Notes under the pieces: generated by a model
What the model saw: the letters and a program-made list of their open reading frames with translations, nothing else
The model's database searches: none
Told to the model about the DNA's origin: nothing
Made by a program: the position numbers and the translations under genes
Assembly (NCBI GenBank): GCA_946481195.1
Contig: CAMLNG010000023.1
Span: 1-16,768 of the forward strand
Length of the DNA: 16,768 bases
DNA from: an uncultured Chromatiaceae bacterium
Lineage (GTDB): Bacteria; Pseudomonadota; Gammaproteobacteria; Enterobacterales; Alteromonadaceae
Direction of reading: 5' to 3'
Shown: in pieces, positions 1 through 8,177 of the stretch
Numbering within the stretch: the stretch's first letter is position 1
Layout of the letters: every line of letters begins with the position of its first letter

Positions 1-853
1 TAAACCCCTGGTGTTTTTGTTTAACAGTGTGGCCAATCTGGTGTTCCGTTTGTTTAATGTGCCCATTCACCGCAAAGACCAAATCACGCCGGAAGATATT
101 ATCTCGATGGTTGACGAAGGCGCTGAAGCCGGTGTGCTGCAACATCAGGAACATAAGCTGCTGGAAAACGTCTTTGATATGGAGCAGCGCACTGTGACTT
201 CTGCGATGACCACGCGGGAAAGTCTGGTGTATTTTATCCTGGGCGAAGCTGAAGACAGTATCCGGCAAAAGCTGCTGGATTCGCCGCATGCCCGTTTTCT
301 GGTTTGTGACGCCAGCCTGGACCGGGTGGTGGGTTACATCGAATCGCGTGAACTGTTAGTGCAGGTGTTAAACGGCCTGCCAATTTCCATCACGCATCCT
401 GGGATGTTACACACGCCTTTGATTATTCCGGATACGCTGTCGCTGTATGAAGTGCTGGAGCATTTTAAAAGCAGTGGGGTGGATTTTGCCGTGATACTCA
501 ACGAATACGCCATGGTCGTTGGGATGATCACGCTCAAAGACGTGATGAGTATCGTGATGGGCGAGTTGGTGCATTCGGAAGAGGAACAAATCGTTAAGCG
601 TGACGACGATTCCTGGCTGGTGGAAGGTTTAACACCTCTGGATGATGTCATGCGTTCGCTCGGTATTGATGCTTTCCCGGATCAGGAAAACTACGAAACC
701 ATCGCCGGTTTTATGATGTATATGCTGCGCAAAATCCCCAAACGTACCGACTCAGTGAATTACTGCGGTTACAAGTTCGAAGTGGTGGACATCGACAGCT
801 ACAAAATCGACCAGCTGCTGGTGACCAAAATCAAAGCAGAAGAAAAAGCCTGA
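1..853 (+). CDS. paeA: YtfL/PaeA-type CBS-domain membrane transporter, 3' part
   Basis: The gene is open at the left window edge; the first complete codon starts at base 2. About 284 C-terminal residues are present, so the N-terminal DUF21 membrane domain (roughly 160 residues in E. coli YtfL) lies outside. What remains is the end of the membrane-proximal segment (KPLVFLFNSVANLVFRLF), a CBS-domain pair (hallmarks HKLLENVF, MTTRESLVYF, FLVCDASLDRVVGYIES, FAVILNEYAMVVGMITLKDV) and a C-terminal CorC/HlyC transporter-associated domain (SWLVEGLTPLDDVMRSL, YETIAGFMMYMLRKIP, YKFEVVDID). It resembles recalled E. coli YtfL along its whole length. YtfL/PaeA is an inner-membrane protein linked to cadaverine and putrescine export. 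The GTG at base 11 is not a plausible start because the homology runs upstream of it. The gene ends inside a hairpin terminator. Other UPF0053 proteins (YfjD/CorB, YoaE) are less likely. Confidence 0.9.
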   Translation, partial: KPLVFLFNSVANLVFRLFNVPIHRKDQITPEDIISMVDEGAEAGVLQHQEHKLLENVFDMEQRTVTSAMTTRESLVYFILGEAEDSIRQKLLDSPHARFLVCDASLDRVVGYIESRELLVQVLNGLPISITHPGMLHTPLIIPDTLSLYEVLEHFKSSGVDFAVILNEYAMVVGMITLKDVMSIVMGELVHSEEEQIVKRDDDSWLVEGLTPLDDVMRSLGIDAFPDQENYETIAGFMMYMLRKIPKRTDSVNYCGYKFEVVDIDSYKIDQLLVTKIKAEEKA

Positions 854-869
854 TGTATTTCAGGCTTTT
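844..869 (+). terminator. Rho-independent terminator after paeA
   Basis: A perfect 10-bp stem, AAAAGCCTGA (844-853) with TCAGGCTTTT (860-869), encloses a 6-base loop. The 3' arm ends in TTTT. The stop codon TGA (851-853) lies in the 5' arm, so the hairpin begins within the coding sequence. Confidence 0.8.
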
Positions 870-890
870 GGTTGAACAATCTTGGTGGGG

Positions 891-1289
891 CTAAAACAGA
901 TACCGGTACAGACTGGCGCCGGCCAGAATCAGATAACTGACGGCCACTGTCGGTTTTAAACCCGCTTTGATGTAACCACCAATCAAGCCGGCAACACCAG
1001 GTCTTTGCGCCAGCCAGCTGCTCTGCCACTGACAGGCAATGTCCAGTCCTTCGCGTGAAGCTGCTTCCAGTGCCAGTAAACGTGCGCCGGCACGGTCCTG
1101 CTGGGCTTTCCACAGCGCTTCATTCAGCCAGCAAAAGCCAATCAGGCCGGCCTGCAATACCACAGTGCTTTCAGTCTGAACCAGCCAGAGCCACAAGGTC
1201 AGGCATAACAGCCGCAGCCACAGCGCATGTTTTTCCATCTGATCATAACTTTGCTGCAGTTGCAGCCATTCTTGCTGGTTGGTGAGCAT
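891..1289 (-). CDS. Small membrane protein of unknown function
   Basis: I do not recognise this 132-residue protein. The N-terminal third is polar and glutamine-rich (about residues 5-20). Residues 22-39 and 42-60 are strongly hydrophobic and Trp/Leu-rich, consistent with two membrane passes or a hairpin. Residues 61-95 look amphipathic and soluble. Residues 98-132 hold one more likely membrane segment (GVAGLIGGYIKAG then VAVSYLILAGASLYRYLF). The start is well supported: AAGGA lies 8 bases before the ATG at 1289. It sits between paeA and the terminator of the DUF885 gene, on the strand of the latter, so it probably has its own promoter in 1290-1330 or depends on readthrough. No function can be assigned. 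Coding is supported by the ribosome binding site and a coherent membrane-protein composition. Confidence 0.65.
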   Translation of the reverse strand: MLTNQQEWLQLQQSYDQMEKHALWLRLLCLTLWLWLVQTESTVVLQAGLIGFCWLNEALWKAQQDRAGARLLALEAASREGLDIACQWQSSWLAQRPGVAGLIGGYIKAGLKPTVAVSYLILAGASLYRYLF

Positions 1290-1326
1290 CAGGACATTCC
1301 TTCGTGGTATTTCTTCGTGAAATTGT

Positions 1327-1359
1327 TAAAACCAGCCTGCGGTAAATTCACAGGCTGGT
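1327..1359 (-). terminator. Rho-independent terminator of the DUF885 lipoprotein gene
   Basis: Read on the minus strand, ACCAGCCTG (1359-1351) pairs perfectly with CAGGCTGGT (1339-1331) across an 11-base loop. The hairpin is followed directly by TTTTAAC. It starts 8 bases after the TAA stop at 1367-1369. Confidence 0.8.
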
Positions 1360-1366
1360 CAAGTGG

Positions 1367-3238
1367 TTACTGCTGTTGTTGTTTGATCCACAAATCCGTT
1401 TGCTGTTCGAGGATCTGCATCGGCATGGCGCCGCCCAGTAACACCATGTCATGGAAAGCGCGGATGTCAAATTTGTCGCCAAGCGCTGTGCGGGCTTTTT
1501 CGCGCAATTCAACAATTTTCAGCATGCCCAGTTTGTAACCGAGCGCCTGACCCGGCCAGGCCATATAACGTTCGATTTCGCTGATCACATCTGACGACGC
1601 TGTACCTGTGGTTGCTGCCATGTACTGGATGGCCTGTTCACGGGTCCATTTTTTTGCATGTAAACCGGTATCGACGACTAAACGCACTGAGCGGAATAAC
1701 TCGGCTTTGAGCCGGCCCAAATCACCGAACGGGTCGTTTTTGTATATGCCCATTTCGGCGGCGACCAGCTCAGAGTACAAACCCCAGCCTTCCGCATAAG
1801 CGTTGTAAGGCGCGATCCGTTGTAACAGCGGTAATTGTTCCTGTGCCAGATTCAGTGCAATTTGCCAATGATGGCCCGGATTGGCTTCATGATAGGTCAG
1901 GGTTTTTAAATCAAATTTGGCATTGGCTTTCATGTCGGCCAGATTGATCCAATAAATGCCCGGTTTGCTGCCGTCAATGGCGGGCGAGGTGTATTGGCCA
2001 CCGGCGGCGCTGTCCTGAATTTCCACCGGAATACGCCGTACTTCAACTGCAAAAGGCGGCCGGGTTTTAAATTGCTCGCTGATGCGGCCATCCATCTCTT
2101 TGATGTAGCCGTTTAAGTCGGCCAGCAGCTGCGCACGGCCGGCGTCTGAATCTTCGTATAAAAAGCGCGGCTCTTCATTCAGGGCTGCCATGCGGTCACC
2201 GACGCTGCCTTCCGCGTAACCATTGGCTTTGAGGATCTTGTCCATCGCTTTGGTGATCCGCGCCACTTCATCCAGGCCAATCTGGTGAATTTGTTCCGGC
2301 GTTAAGTTGGTATCGCCAAGCTGACGCACCGAATAGGCGTAAAACTCACTGCCATTCGGTTGAGCCCAGATGCCGGCTTCAATCCGCGCACCTGGCAGCG
2401 CCGCTTTCACTTTGTCATGCAGCTGTTGATAAGCCGGCGCAACGCCAGTAGCAACTAATTCTGCAGCTTTATTTAGCAATTCAGTCTTTTGGGTGGGGTC
2501 TATATCGTTGACCGCGTTAAGTTTTTTGGCGAAATCCAGATACAGGCTATGTTCCTTGGCGTCGGCCTTTGCATAAGTGCTGAGAATTTTCAGCGACTTA
2601 TCCAGCAACACCCGCGGAGGTACCCAGCCACTGGTTAAATCGGTACTGAATTTATCGCCAACAGAGTTGAGTGCCGGCCCAAATTGACTGAGCCGTTGCA
2701 GATAATTTTGTGCATCCTGCACATTGTTGATCGGGTGCGAATTTAATAAAGCGCCTGGCATGTCGATGGTTGGGCCATTGATTTGGTTAACAATAAATGG
2801 CGAATGGCCCATCCACATATCAATGTAACCCTGCGGGAATTTGCTGTCGCCGGCGTAAAATGCCAGGATATTCGCCATCACCTGCTGGCTGACGGCATCC
2901 TGCGCTAACTCGGGAAGTGGCAGTGCGCTCAGCGCTTTGGCGTTGTCGCTCATACTCTGGCGCAGCGCGTTTTCGCGGCTGCTGTTGTAGAACTCCATTT
3001 CTGCTGCAAATGGTTTGCCGACCTGTGCTTCACTCAGGCTATAGGCTGAGGCACTGAGTGGGCGGGCCTGAAACAGGGCTTGGGTTGCAGCCTGATAATA
3101 ATCTTTGGCATATGGACTGTTTGCTACGGCAGCGGTTGTTGCCGCTGATGGGGTGGCCACAGTGGCAGATTCTGGCGCCGGCTTGCAGCTTGCCAGCAGT
3201 GCAGTGGTGATGGCCAGTGCACACAAGGATAAACGCAT
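1367..3238 (-). CDS. DUF885-family lipoprotein, putative zinc metallopeptidase
   Basis: The protein has 623 residues and carries a lipoprotein signal (hydrophobic residues 3-16, lipobox LASC with Cys18). It is therefore probably anchored in the outer or inner membrane facing the periplasm. A Ser/Thr/Ala-rich linker (about 20-40) precedes the DUF885 domain, which fills the rest. Family hallmarks are HEANPGHH at 450-457 (an HExxxGH-like putative metal site), EGWGLYSE at 483-490, and the C-terminal block TGTASSDVISEIERYMAWPG with ALGYKLG. DUF885 proteins are considered metallopeptidase-like, but a substrate cannot be read from sequence. The ATG at 3238 is chosen because AGGA lies 7 bases upstream and it starts the signal peptide; the frame stays open to 3451 but those codons look non-coding. 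It diverges from the MFS gene, with 129 bases between them. Confidence 0.88.
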   Translation of the reverse strand: MRLSLCALAITTALLASCKPAPESATVATPSAATTAAVANSPYAKDYYQAATQALFQARPLSASAYSLSEAQVGKPFAAEMEFYNSSRENALRQSMSDNAKALSALPLPELAQDAVSQQVMANILAFYAGDSKFPQGYIDMWMGHSPFIVNQINGPTIDMPGALLNSHPINNVQDAQNYLQRLSQFGPALNSVGDKFSTDLTSGWVPPRVLLDKSLKILSTYAKADAKEHSLYLDFAKKLNAVNDIDPTQKTELLNKAAELVATGVAPAYQQLHDKVKAALPGARIEAGIWAQPNGSEFYAYSVRQLGDTNLTPEQIHQIGLDEVARITKAMDKILKANGYAEGSVGDRMAALNEEPRFLYEDSDAGRAQLLADLNGYIKEMDGRISEQFKTRPPFAVEVRRIPVEIQDSAAGGQYTSPAIDGSKPGIYWINLADMKANAKFDLKTLTYHEANPGHHWQIALNLAQEQLPLLQRIAPYNAYAEGWGLYSELVAAEMGIYKNDPFGDLGRLKAELFRSVRLVVDTGLHAKKWTREQAIQYMAATTGTASSDVISEIERYMAWPGQALGYKLGMLKIVELREKARTALGDKFDIRAFHDMVLLGGAMPMQILEQQTDLWIKQQQQ

Positions 3239-3367
3239 GGAGAAGTCCTCAGAGATCAAACAGAGAAAAGTCGTTATCATACACTTTTTGGCAGCAACCG
3301 CATGACTTCCGGCCGCACCGGCCGCTCCGAAGGTCCGGTTCCTGTTCACTTTTAGAGGAATGACCAG

Positions 3368-4609
3368 ATGTATGGCAAAGGCAGCCGGCAATACCGGCAG
3401 ATGACTGCAGTGCTGAGTTTCGCCGCTGTGGTGGTATTTGCCAATCTGCATGCGTTGCAGCCTTTATTGCCAGAACTGAGCCGTCTGTATCAGCTGACGC
3501 CGCTGCAGGCGAGTTGGAGTTATGCTATTGGCACCCTGACGCTGGGTTTGTCGCTGCTGTTTTACAGCGCAGTGTCCGACGCCATTGGCCGGCGCGCTTT
3601 GCTGGGATTGAGTCTGCTCGGAATGACTGTCAGCACTGTGTTGCTGACGCAGGTCGAATCTTTCGCGGCCTTGTTGTGGGGGCGGGCGTTACAGGGCTTT
3701 TTCTTAGGCGGATTACCGGCCATTGCCGTGGCTTACCTCGGCGAAGAGCTGGAAAAACCTGCGCTGTTAAGCGCTGTTGGGATTTATATCAGCGCGAGTT
3801 CCCTGGGCGGTATTTCCGGGCGTGTACTGGCCGGTTTCAGTGCAGAGATCGGCCACTGGCAGTGGGTATTCTGGTTGTGGAGCCTGCTCGCTATCCTGCT
3901 GCTGGCCGCGTTCTGGCGTTATTTACCCGCGTCACAGCATTTTGTGCAGAAACCATTCTCTGCCCGTCAGGCCCTTAGAGACAACTGGTTTCATCTGCGC
4001 CAACCGGTGTTATTACTGACCTTTTTACTCGGCGGGCTCAACTTTTTTATCTATTTAAATCAATACACTTATATCGCCTTTGTGCTGGCTGAACCGCCGT
4101 ATGCGTTAAGTTCCGGCTGGATTGGTCTGCTGTTTTTAACTTATCTGACCGGCACTCTTGGGTCGGCTATTTCCGGCAAAGTCGCCCGCAACATGTCGAT
4201 GCCAAGAGGCATGGCGTTGGGGGTATTGATTATGATGGCGGGGACAGTTTGTACACTGATCCCCGGGCTGCTATTTATCGTGCTGGGTTTTTTTATCAGT
4301 GCCTTTGGTTTTTTCTTAACGCACAGCCTGGCGACCGGCTGGGTTAATCAACATGCGACGCGTGCCAAAGCCAGTGCCAGCGCGCTTTATCTGGTGTTTT
4401 ATTACCTGGGCGCCAGTACCGGCGGTCTCTACCTGCATGTGTTCTGGCAATGGCAGGGCTGGGCTGGTGTGGTGTTGGGTTCTTTGCTCGGTTACGGTGT
4501 TGCTTTGTGGTTGTGCGCGCGCTTAAGGCGCTTCCCGTTGCCGGTTATAGCGACCGGGCAGCCAACATCACCTGCTGCGGCTGCAGTTCCAGTAACTGAC
4601 CGGCGCTGA
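3368..4609 (+). CDS. MFS transporter, YnfM-like
   Basis: This 413-residue protein has about twelve hydrophobic segments, the usual major facilitator layout, and is probably an inner-membrane proton-driven exporter. Visible signatures are HALQPLLPELS in segment 1, the loop 2-3 motif SDAIGRRALLG, and RALQGFFLGGLPAIAVAYLGEE in segments 4-5 followed by ISASSLGGISGRVLAGF. The second half contains TYLTGTLGSAISGKVAR and ASALYLVFYYLGASTGG. These match recalled E. coli YnfM (417 residues) block by block, so it belongs to the YnfM/arabinose-efflux-like subgroup. Substrate is unknown. The start ATG is preceded by AGAGGAA (3354-3360) at good spacing; an out-of-frame ATG at 3360 is ignored. Its last 65 bases overlap the 3' end of the convergent pseudouridine synthase gene. 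Confidence 0.88.
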   Translation: MYGKGSRQYRQMTAVLSFAAVVVFANLHALQPLLPELSRLYQLTPLQASWSYAIGTLTLGLSLLFYSAVSDAIGRRALLGLSLLGMTVSTVLLTQVESFAALLWGRALQGFFLGGLPAIAVAYLGEELEKPALLSAVGIYISASSLGGISGRVLAGFSAEIGHWQWVFWLWSLLAILLLAAFWRYLPASQHFVQKPFSARQALRDNWFHLRQPVLLLTFLLGGLNFFIYLNQYTYIAFVLAEPPYALSSGWIGLLFLTYLTGTLGSAISGKVARNMSMPRGMALGVLIMMAGTVCTLIPGLLFIVLGFFISAFGFFLTHSLATGWVNQHATRAKASASALYLVFYYLGASTGGLYLHVFWQWQGWAGVVLGSLLGYGVALWLCARLRRFPLPVIATGQPTSPAAAAVPVTDRR

Positions 4610-5249
4610 GCTCCGGCAGCGTTAATTGACCTATGCAGGTTCGCTCCAGACGCGTCACTTTGAGTCCGAGCTGTTTACACATGTAGCGGATTTGGCGGTT
4701 TTTGCCCTCTGTCAGTGTTAATTCCAGCTGATTGGGCGCAATGAGCGTCGCCAGACATGGCCGCGCTTCAATCCTGACCGGGCCAGCCTGATATACCATG
4801 CCAGCGCGCATCTGCTGCAGCATGGCGTCAGTCACTGTTTTATCAACATCCACCCGGTAAGTTTTTTGATGTTGTTGCGCCGGATGCAACAGCCGCTGGG
4901 CGAATTGGCCGTCGTTGGTCAGCAACAACAAACCGCAACTGTCTTTATCGAGCCGGCCTATCGCGAAGACGCCGGGTGGCAATTGTTGCAGCAGGTTTGC
5001 GATACTAAAGGGGTCAGCCGGACGCACATTGCAATCAATGCCAACAGGTTTATGGTAAGCCCAGTAACGTCTTGGCGGCGCTGGTGGCAGTGGCTCACCG
5101 TCCAGCCAGAGTGGTGTATTGATCTCGACCCAATGCGACAACTTGAGTGTGGCAGGCAACAACCGGCCGGCATCCAGTAACGCCTGCTGAGAGGCCGGTG
5201 CGATACCGGCCTCAGTCAGGCGTTGCCATAAACGCTGGCGTTGGTTCAT
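4545..5249 (-). CDS. RsuA/RluB/E/F-family rRNA pseudouridine synthase, RluF-like
   Basis: This 234-residue protein converts a specific uridine in ribosomal RNA to pseudouridine. The catalytic block is FAIGRLDKDSCGLLLLTNDG (95-114), with the nucleophilic aspartate in RLD (D101). HKPVG (66-70) and TEGKNRQIRYMCKQLGLKVTRLERT (180-204) are the other family signatures. The pattern is closest to RluF, which modifies U2604 of 23S rRNA in E. coli, but the target cannot be fixed from sequence. The N-terminal 55 residues look like a degenerate S4 RNA-binding domain, and the long basic C-terminal tail of E. coli RluF is absent. The ATG lies 6 bases after the rhlE stop codon with no recognisable Shine-Dalgarno of its own, so translation is probably coupled to rhlE. 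The 3' end overlaps the MFS gene. Confidence 0.87.
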   Translation of the reverse strand: MNQRQRLWQRLTEAGIAPASQQALLDAGRLLPATLKLSHWVEINTPLWLDGEPLPPAPPRRYWAYHKPVGIDCNVRPADPFSIANLLQQLPPGVFAIGRLDKDSCGLLLLTNDGQFAQRLLHPAQQHQKTYRVDVDKTVTDAMLQQMRAGMVYQAGPVRIEARPCLATLIAPNQLELTLTEGKNRQIRYMCKQLGLKVTRLERTCIGQLTLPELSAGQLLELQPQQVMLAARSL

Positions 5250-5255
5250 CGGGTT

Positions 5256-6665
5256 TTAAGCCGAAGTGCCTTGTGGCTTGCGGGCAGGGCGGTTTTGCTG
5301 TGGCCGGGCCGGATTCTGGCCCTGACCGCCAGATTGTGGCCGGCGCTGGCCCTGCGGCTGGCCCGGACGACCTGATGGTGCGCCTTGACCTTCGGTTTTA
5401 GCTGCAGCAGGTTTGCGCGGTGGACGTGGTGCGCCCTGACGCGGTGTGGCGCGCTCGCCGGCTGGGCCTTTTGGCTGTGGCCGTGGCGGACGGGGTGGTC
5501 GTTGCGTCAGCTCTTTGTCGTTCAGCTGCAGCGTCGGGTCCACTTTAATACTGCCCTGTGGGATCTTCATCCCGATCAGCTTTTCAACTTGCTTCAGCTG
5601 ACTGACTTCGTCCGGATACACCAGTGATACGGCAAGGCCCGCCATACCGGCGCGGCCGGTACGACCAATACGGTGTACGTAATCAGCGGCGCTGCGCGGC
5701 AGGGTGAAGTTCACCACATAGGGCAGCTGCGCAATGTCGATGCCGCGGGCGGCGACATCTGAGGCGACCAACACGCGGATCTCGTTAGATTTAAAACCGG
5801 CCAGCGCGGCAGTCCGCGCATTCTGACTCTTGTTGCCGTGAATGGCAGCAGCACTAATGCCCGCTTCGTTTAATTTGTCGGTCAGGCGGTTGGCTTCGTG
5901 TTTAGTCGCCATAAACACCAGCACCTGCTTCCAGTCGTTTTGCGCGATGAGCTGGATCAGGGTTGCTGATTTCTGGCCTTTGGCCACCTGATACACTTGC
6001 TGTTCGACTTTTTCCGCGGTGCTGTTTTCTGGCGTCACGCTGATTGATTGCGGGTTATGCAGCAGTTTGCTGGTCAGCTGTTTGATGTCGTCGGAAAAAG
6101 TGGCAGAGAACAGCAGGTTTTGCCGTTGTTTTGGCAGCAATGCCAGAATTTTTTTGATGTCGTGGATAAAACCCATGTCGAGCATGCGGTCGGCTTCGTC
6201 CAGCACCAGCGTTTGTACCTGATTGATTTTCAACGCATTCTGACCAATTAAATCCAATAAACGCCCTGGAGTTGCGGTCAGAATGTCGACACCGCCACGC
6301 AGTGCCATCATTTGAGGATTGATGGACACGCCACCAAACACCACCAGATGTTTTAATTTGGGCTGCAGATATTGGCTGTATTTCGCGACTTGTTCACTGA
6401 CCTGCGCGGCCAGCTCACGGGTTGGTGTCAGAATTAATGCGCGGACCGGGCGCGGCTGACTGACTGGCTGGCTCATCAGCTGCTGCAGGATAGGCAGCAC
6501 AAAACTGGCTGTTTTACCGGTACCGGTCTGGGCCGCCGCCATCAGGTCACGGCCGCTCAGCACCGCTGGAATCGCCTGTTGCTGGATAGGCGTTGGCGTG
6601 GTGTAGCCAGCTTCAGTGACGGCCTGTAACAGCTTCGGATCTAAATTTAACGCAGAAAACGACAT
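5256..6665 (-). CDS. rhlE: DEAD-box ATP-dependent RNA helicase RhlE
   Basis: This 469-residue cytoplasmic RNA helicase has every core motif: Q motif ([13 protein letters not shown], 21-33), motif [10 protein letters not shown] (44-52), PTRELAAQ (81-88), TPGR (132-135), DEAD (156-159) followed by RMLDMGF, SAT (187-189), and [10 protein letters not shown] (331-340). The C-terminus from about residue 388 is a basic, Pro/Gly/Gln-rich, low-complexity tail, typical of RhlE and suited to unspecific RNA binding. RhlE is linked to ribosome large-subunit maturation and mRNA turnover. Pairing with an rRNA pseudouridine synthase 6 bases downstream fits a ribosome-assembly role. The ATG at 6665 begins the conserved [12 protein letters not shown] lies 5 bases before it. 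A GTG six codons upstream is less likely. Confidence 0.92.
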   Translation of the reverse strand: MSFSALNLDPKLLQAVTEAGYTTPTPIQQQAIPAVLSGRDLMAAAQTGTGKTASFVLPILQQLMSQPVSQPRPVRALILTPTRELAAQVSEQVAKYSQYLQPKLKHLVVFGGVSINPQMMALRGGVDILTATPGRLLDLIGQNALKINQVQTLVLDEADRMLDMGFIHDIKKILALLPKQRQNLLFSATFSDDIKQLTSKLLHNPQSISVTPENSTAEKVEQQVYQVAKGQKSATLIQLIAQNDWKQVLVFMATKHEANRLTDKLNEAGISAAAIHGNKSQNARTAALAGFKSNEIRVLVASDVAARGIDIAQLPYVVNFTLPRSAADYVHRIGRTGRAGMAGLAVSLVYPDEVSQLKQVEKLIGMKIPQGSIKVDPTLQLNDKELTQRPPRPPRPQPKGPAGERATPRQGAPRPPRKPAAAKTEGQGAPSGRPGQPQGQRRPQSGGQGQNPARPQQNRPARKPQGTSA

Positions 6666-6696
6666 ATCAACCCCAGGTAGCACAGCGCGCCGGGGT

Positions 6697-6776
6697 GGGG
6701 CTGTACGAAAAAGTCGCGCATTCTACCTTGGATGCAAGGCGCTGGCTATCTTTGCGTCGTCTTTTCTGTACGCCCC
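6697..6776. repeat. Long imperfect inverted repeat upstream of rhlE
   Basis: The left arm 6697-6713 (GGGGCTGTACGAAAAAG) pairs with the right arm 6761-6776 (CTTTTCTGTACGCCCC), allowing one bulge, one mismatch and one wobble. Nested inside, GATGCAAGG (6731-6739) pairs with CTTTGCGTC (6750-6758), with two G-U wobbles and a 10-base loop. The element fills most of the 118-base rhlE-yegD intergenic region and contains the putative rhlE promoter. It could be a dispersed palindromic repeat, part of the yegD transcript end, or chance. Confidence 0.4.
6720..6748 (-). promoter_or_regulatory. Putative sigma-70 promoter of rhlE-rlu operon
   Basis: On the minus strand, TAGCCA (-35, 6748-6743) and TAGAAT (-10, 6725-6720) are separated by 17 bases. 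Both hexamers match consensus at most positions. The site is about 55 bases upstream of the rhlE ATG and lies inside an imperfect inverted repeat at 6697-6776. Confidence 0.45.
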
Positions 6777-6783
6777 TTCGCCT

Positions 6784-8091
6784 CTAGCCAAAATACAACG
6801 CAGCCAGCGTGCACAAGCCTTTACCAACAGAACCGAAGCGGTCGCCGGCGATCAGCGGCACATCGGGCAACAACTGCTGAAGTTGTCGTCTCACGCCGGG
6901 AGCGGCAGAAGCGCCGCCTGTTAAAAAGATTTGGTCGGGCCGGACGCTGGCTGATGCTACACAATCGTTGATGAGTCCGCGCAGACCATTCATTTCGACA
7001 TAAAGTGCATGGTCCAGCATGGCCTGATCCAGCCCGGTCGCCAACCCTGACTGCAGCCGGTCAAGTTGTACTTGGGTTGAAGCGGCGTCGGCCAGCGCAA
7101 TTTTCGCCTGCTCGGCTTGCTGCACCAGGTAATAACTCAAGTGCTGCTGATGCAGTTGCTGTAACCGTTTCACCAGCGCAGGCTCTGCGGCAATCTCCAG
7201 TAACTGTGCGATCTGTCTGGCGCTCGCCGGCTGATAAAACTGCTCCTGCGCATAAATATCGATAATGTTGACGGCGTCGCTGAATAACGCCGATGGCAGC
7301 GGTTTGCCGCTAAGCGCCAGACTACCGCGGCCCAGTAACGGCATCAGGCCATAAATCGCCAGTTTGATGTCCATATCCACGCCGCCTAAACGGCGACCGG
7401 CGTGGCTTAACAGGTCGTTACTCCGGTCGGCCTGCCGCGCATGGCCAGGCCCCAGCCGGATCAGGCTGATGTCCGAGGTGCCGCCACCGATGTCGACCAC
7501 CAGTACTAACTGTTCGGAATTTAAGGTTCGTTCGTATTCAACCGCTGCAGCCACAGGTTCATAAGCGAACTGAACTTCCCTAAAGCCAGCCTGTGCTGCA
7601 GCGGTGCGCAGCAACGCTTCTGCGCGGGCGTCGCCGTCGCTGCCATCGATACCCTGAAAATGGATAGGCCGGCCAATCACGGCAAATTCGGTTTGCTGTT
7701 GGCTGTGTTGATCAGCCTGCCGGTGAATGTGCGTCAGCATCAGGCTGCAGACCTGCTGATACAGCTGAGTTTGCAGCGGATTTAACCTTGAACCCAGCAT
7801 CGATTTCGGCGAGCGGATAAACACACCGCCCAGCGGGTCAGCGCTGTAACGGTCATGTGCTGGCTGGCCTAACAAAGCGCGTGAAGGTTGGCGCAGTAGC
7901 TGTGCCAGCGACGGCTTTTTTTGCATATCGTCTTCGGCGTCATAATCTTCTGGCCAGGGTAGATACAAGGCGGAACTCAGATATGGTGAGGCTTCACTTA
8001 ACTGCAACAGCTCGGGCTGACCGCTAGGGTCTAACCGGCCGGCAGTACAGTTTGAAGTTCCAAAATCAATTCCAAGATAAGTGGCGTGCAT
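6784..8091 (-). CDS. yegD: Hsp70-family protein YegD
   Basis: The protein has 435 residues (E. coli YegD about 450), against about 640 for DnaK, so it has the actin-like ATPase fold without a normal substrate-binding domain. ATPase signatures are phosphate-1 GIDFGTSNCTAG (7-18), YEPVAAA (177-183) with VVDIGGGTSDISLI (198-211, phosphate-2), the GRRLGGVDMD block (232-241), and the adenosine motif IFLTGGASAAPGV (388-400). A YegD-like insertion containing Lys/Asp/Glu-rich sequence follows the N-terminal strands. Family members are described as Hsp70-like putative chaperones; no client is known here. The ATG at 8091 starts the conserved MHATYLGIDFG; codons upstream in frame do not look coding. The ribosome binding site is weak (TTTAGG about 10 bases upstream). 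It diverges from the flgO operon. Confidence 0.88.
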   Translation of the reverse strand: MHATYLGIDFGTSNCTAGRLDPSGQPELLQLSEASPYLSSALYLPWPEDYDAEDDMQKKPSLAQLLRQPSRALLGQPAHDRYSADPLGGVFIRSPKSMLGSRLNPLQTQLYQQVCSLMLTHIHRQADQHSQQQTEFAVIGRPIHFQGIDGSDGDARAEALLRTAAAQAGFREVQFAYEPVAAAVEYERTLNSEQLVLVVDIGGGTSDISLIRLGPGHARQADRSNDLLSHAGRRLGGVDMDIKLAIYGLMPLLGRGSLALSGKPLPSALFSDAVNIIDIYAQEQFYQPASARQIAQLLEIAAEPALVKRLQQLHQQHLSYYLVQQAEQAKIALADAASTQVQLDRLQSGLATGLDQAMLDHALYVEMNGLRGLINDCVASASVRPDQIFLTGGASAAPGVRRQLQQLLPDVPLIAGDRFGSVGKGLCTLAALYFG

Positions 8092-8177
8092 AGTGACTGG
8101 ACCTAAAGCAAAAAAGCGCCGCAGTATAACAGCACAATAGGTGAATTTTGCCTTAGTCAGTGCTGATTTGTGCACTC

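Noticed and set aside
799..1113. A 104-codon minus-strand open frame overlapping the small membrane protein gene
   Set aside because: It overlaps the 132-codon frame and the paeA terminator, has no ribosome binding site, and its Arg/Ser/Cys-rich translation looks like a shadow frame.
3309..3325. GC-rich tandem CCGGCCGC repeat between the divergent DUF885 and MFS genes
   Set aside because: It consists of two 8-bp copies that can form only a short hairpin. No run of T follows and no operator identity is known; too little to call a feature.
3239..3451. N-terminal extension of the DUF885 gene
   Set aside because: A lipoprotein signal and ribosome binding site mark the start at 3238; the upstream codons overlap the MFS leader and do not resemble a protein.
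3514..3978. A 154-codon plus-strand frame within the MFS gene
   Set aside because: It lies wholly inside a well-supported transporter gene in another frame and encodes a Cys/Arg/Trp-rich sequence typical of a shifted frame.
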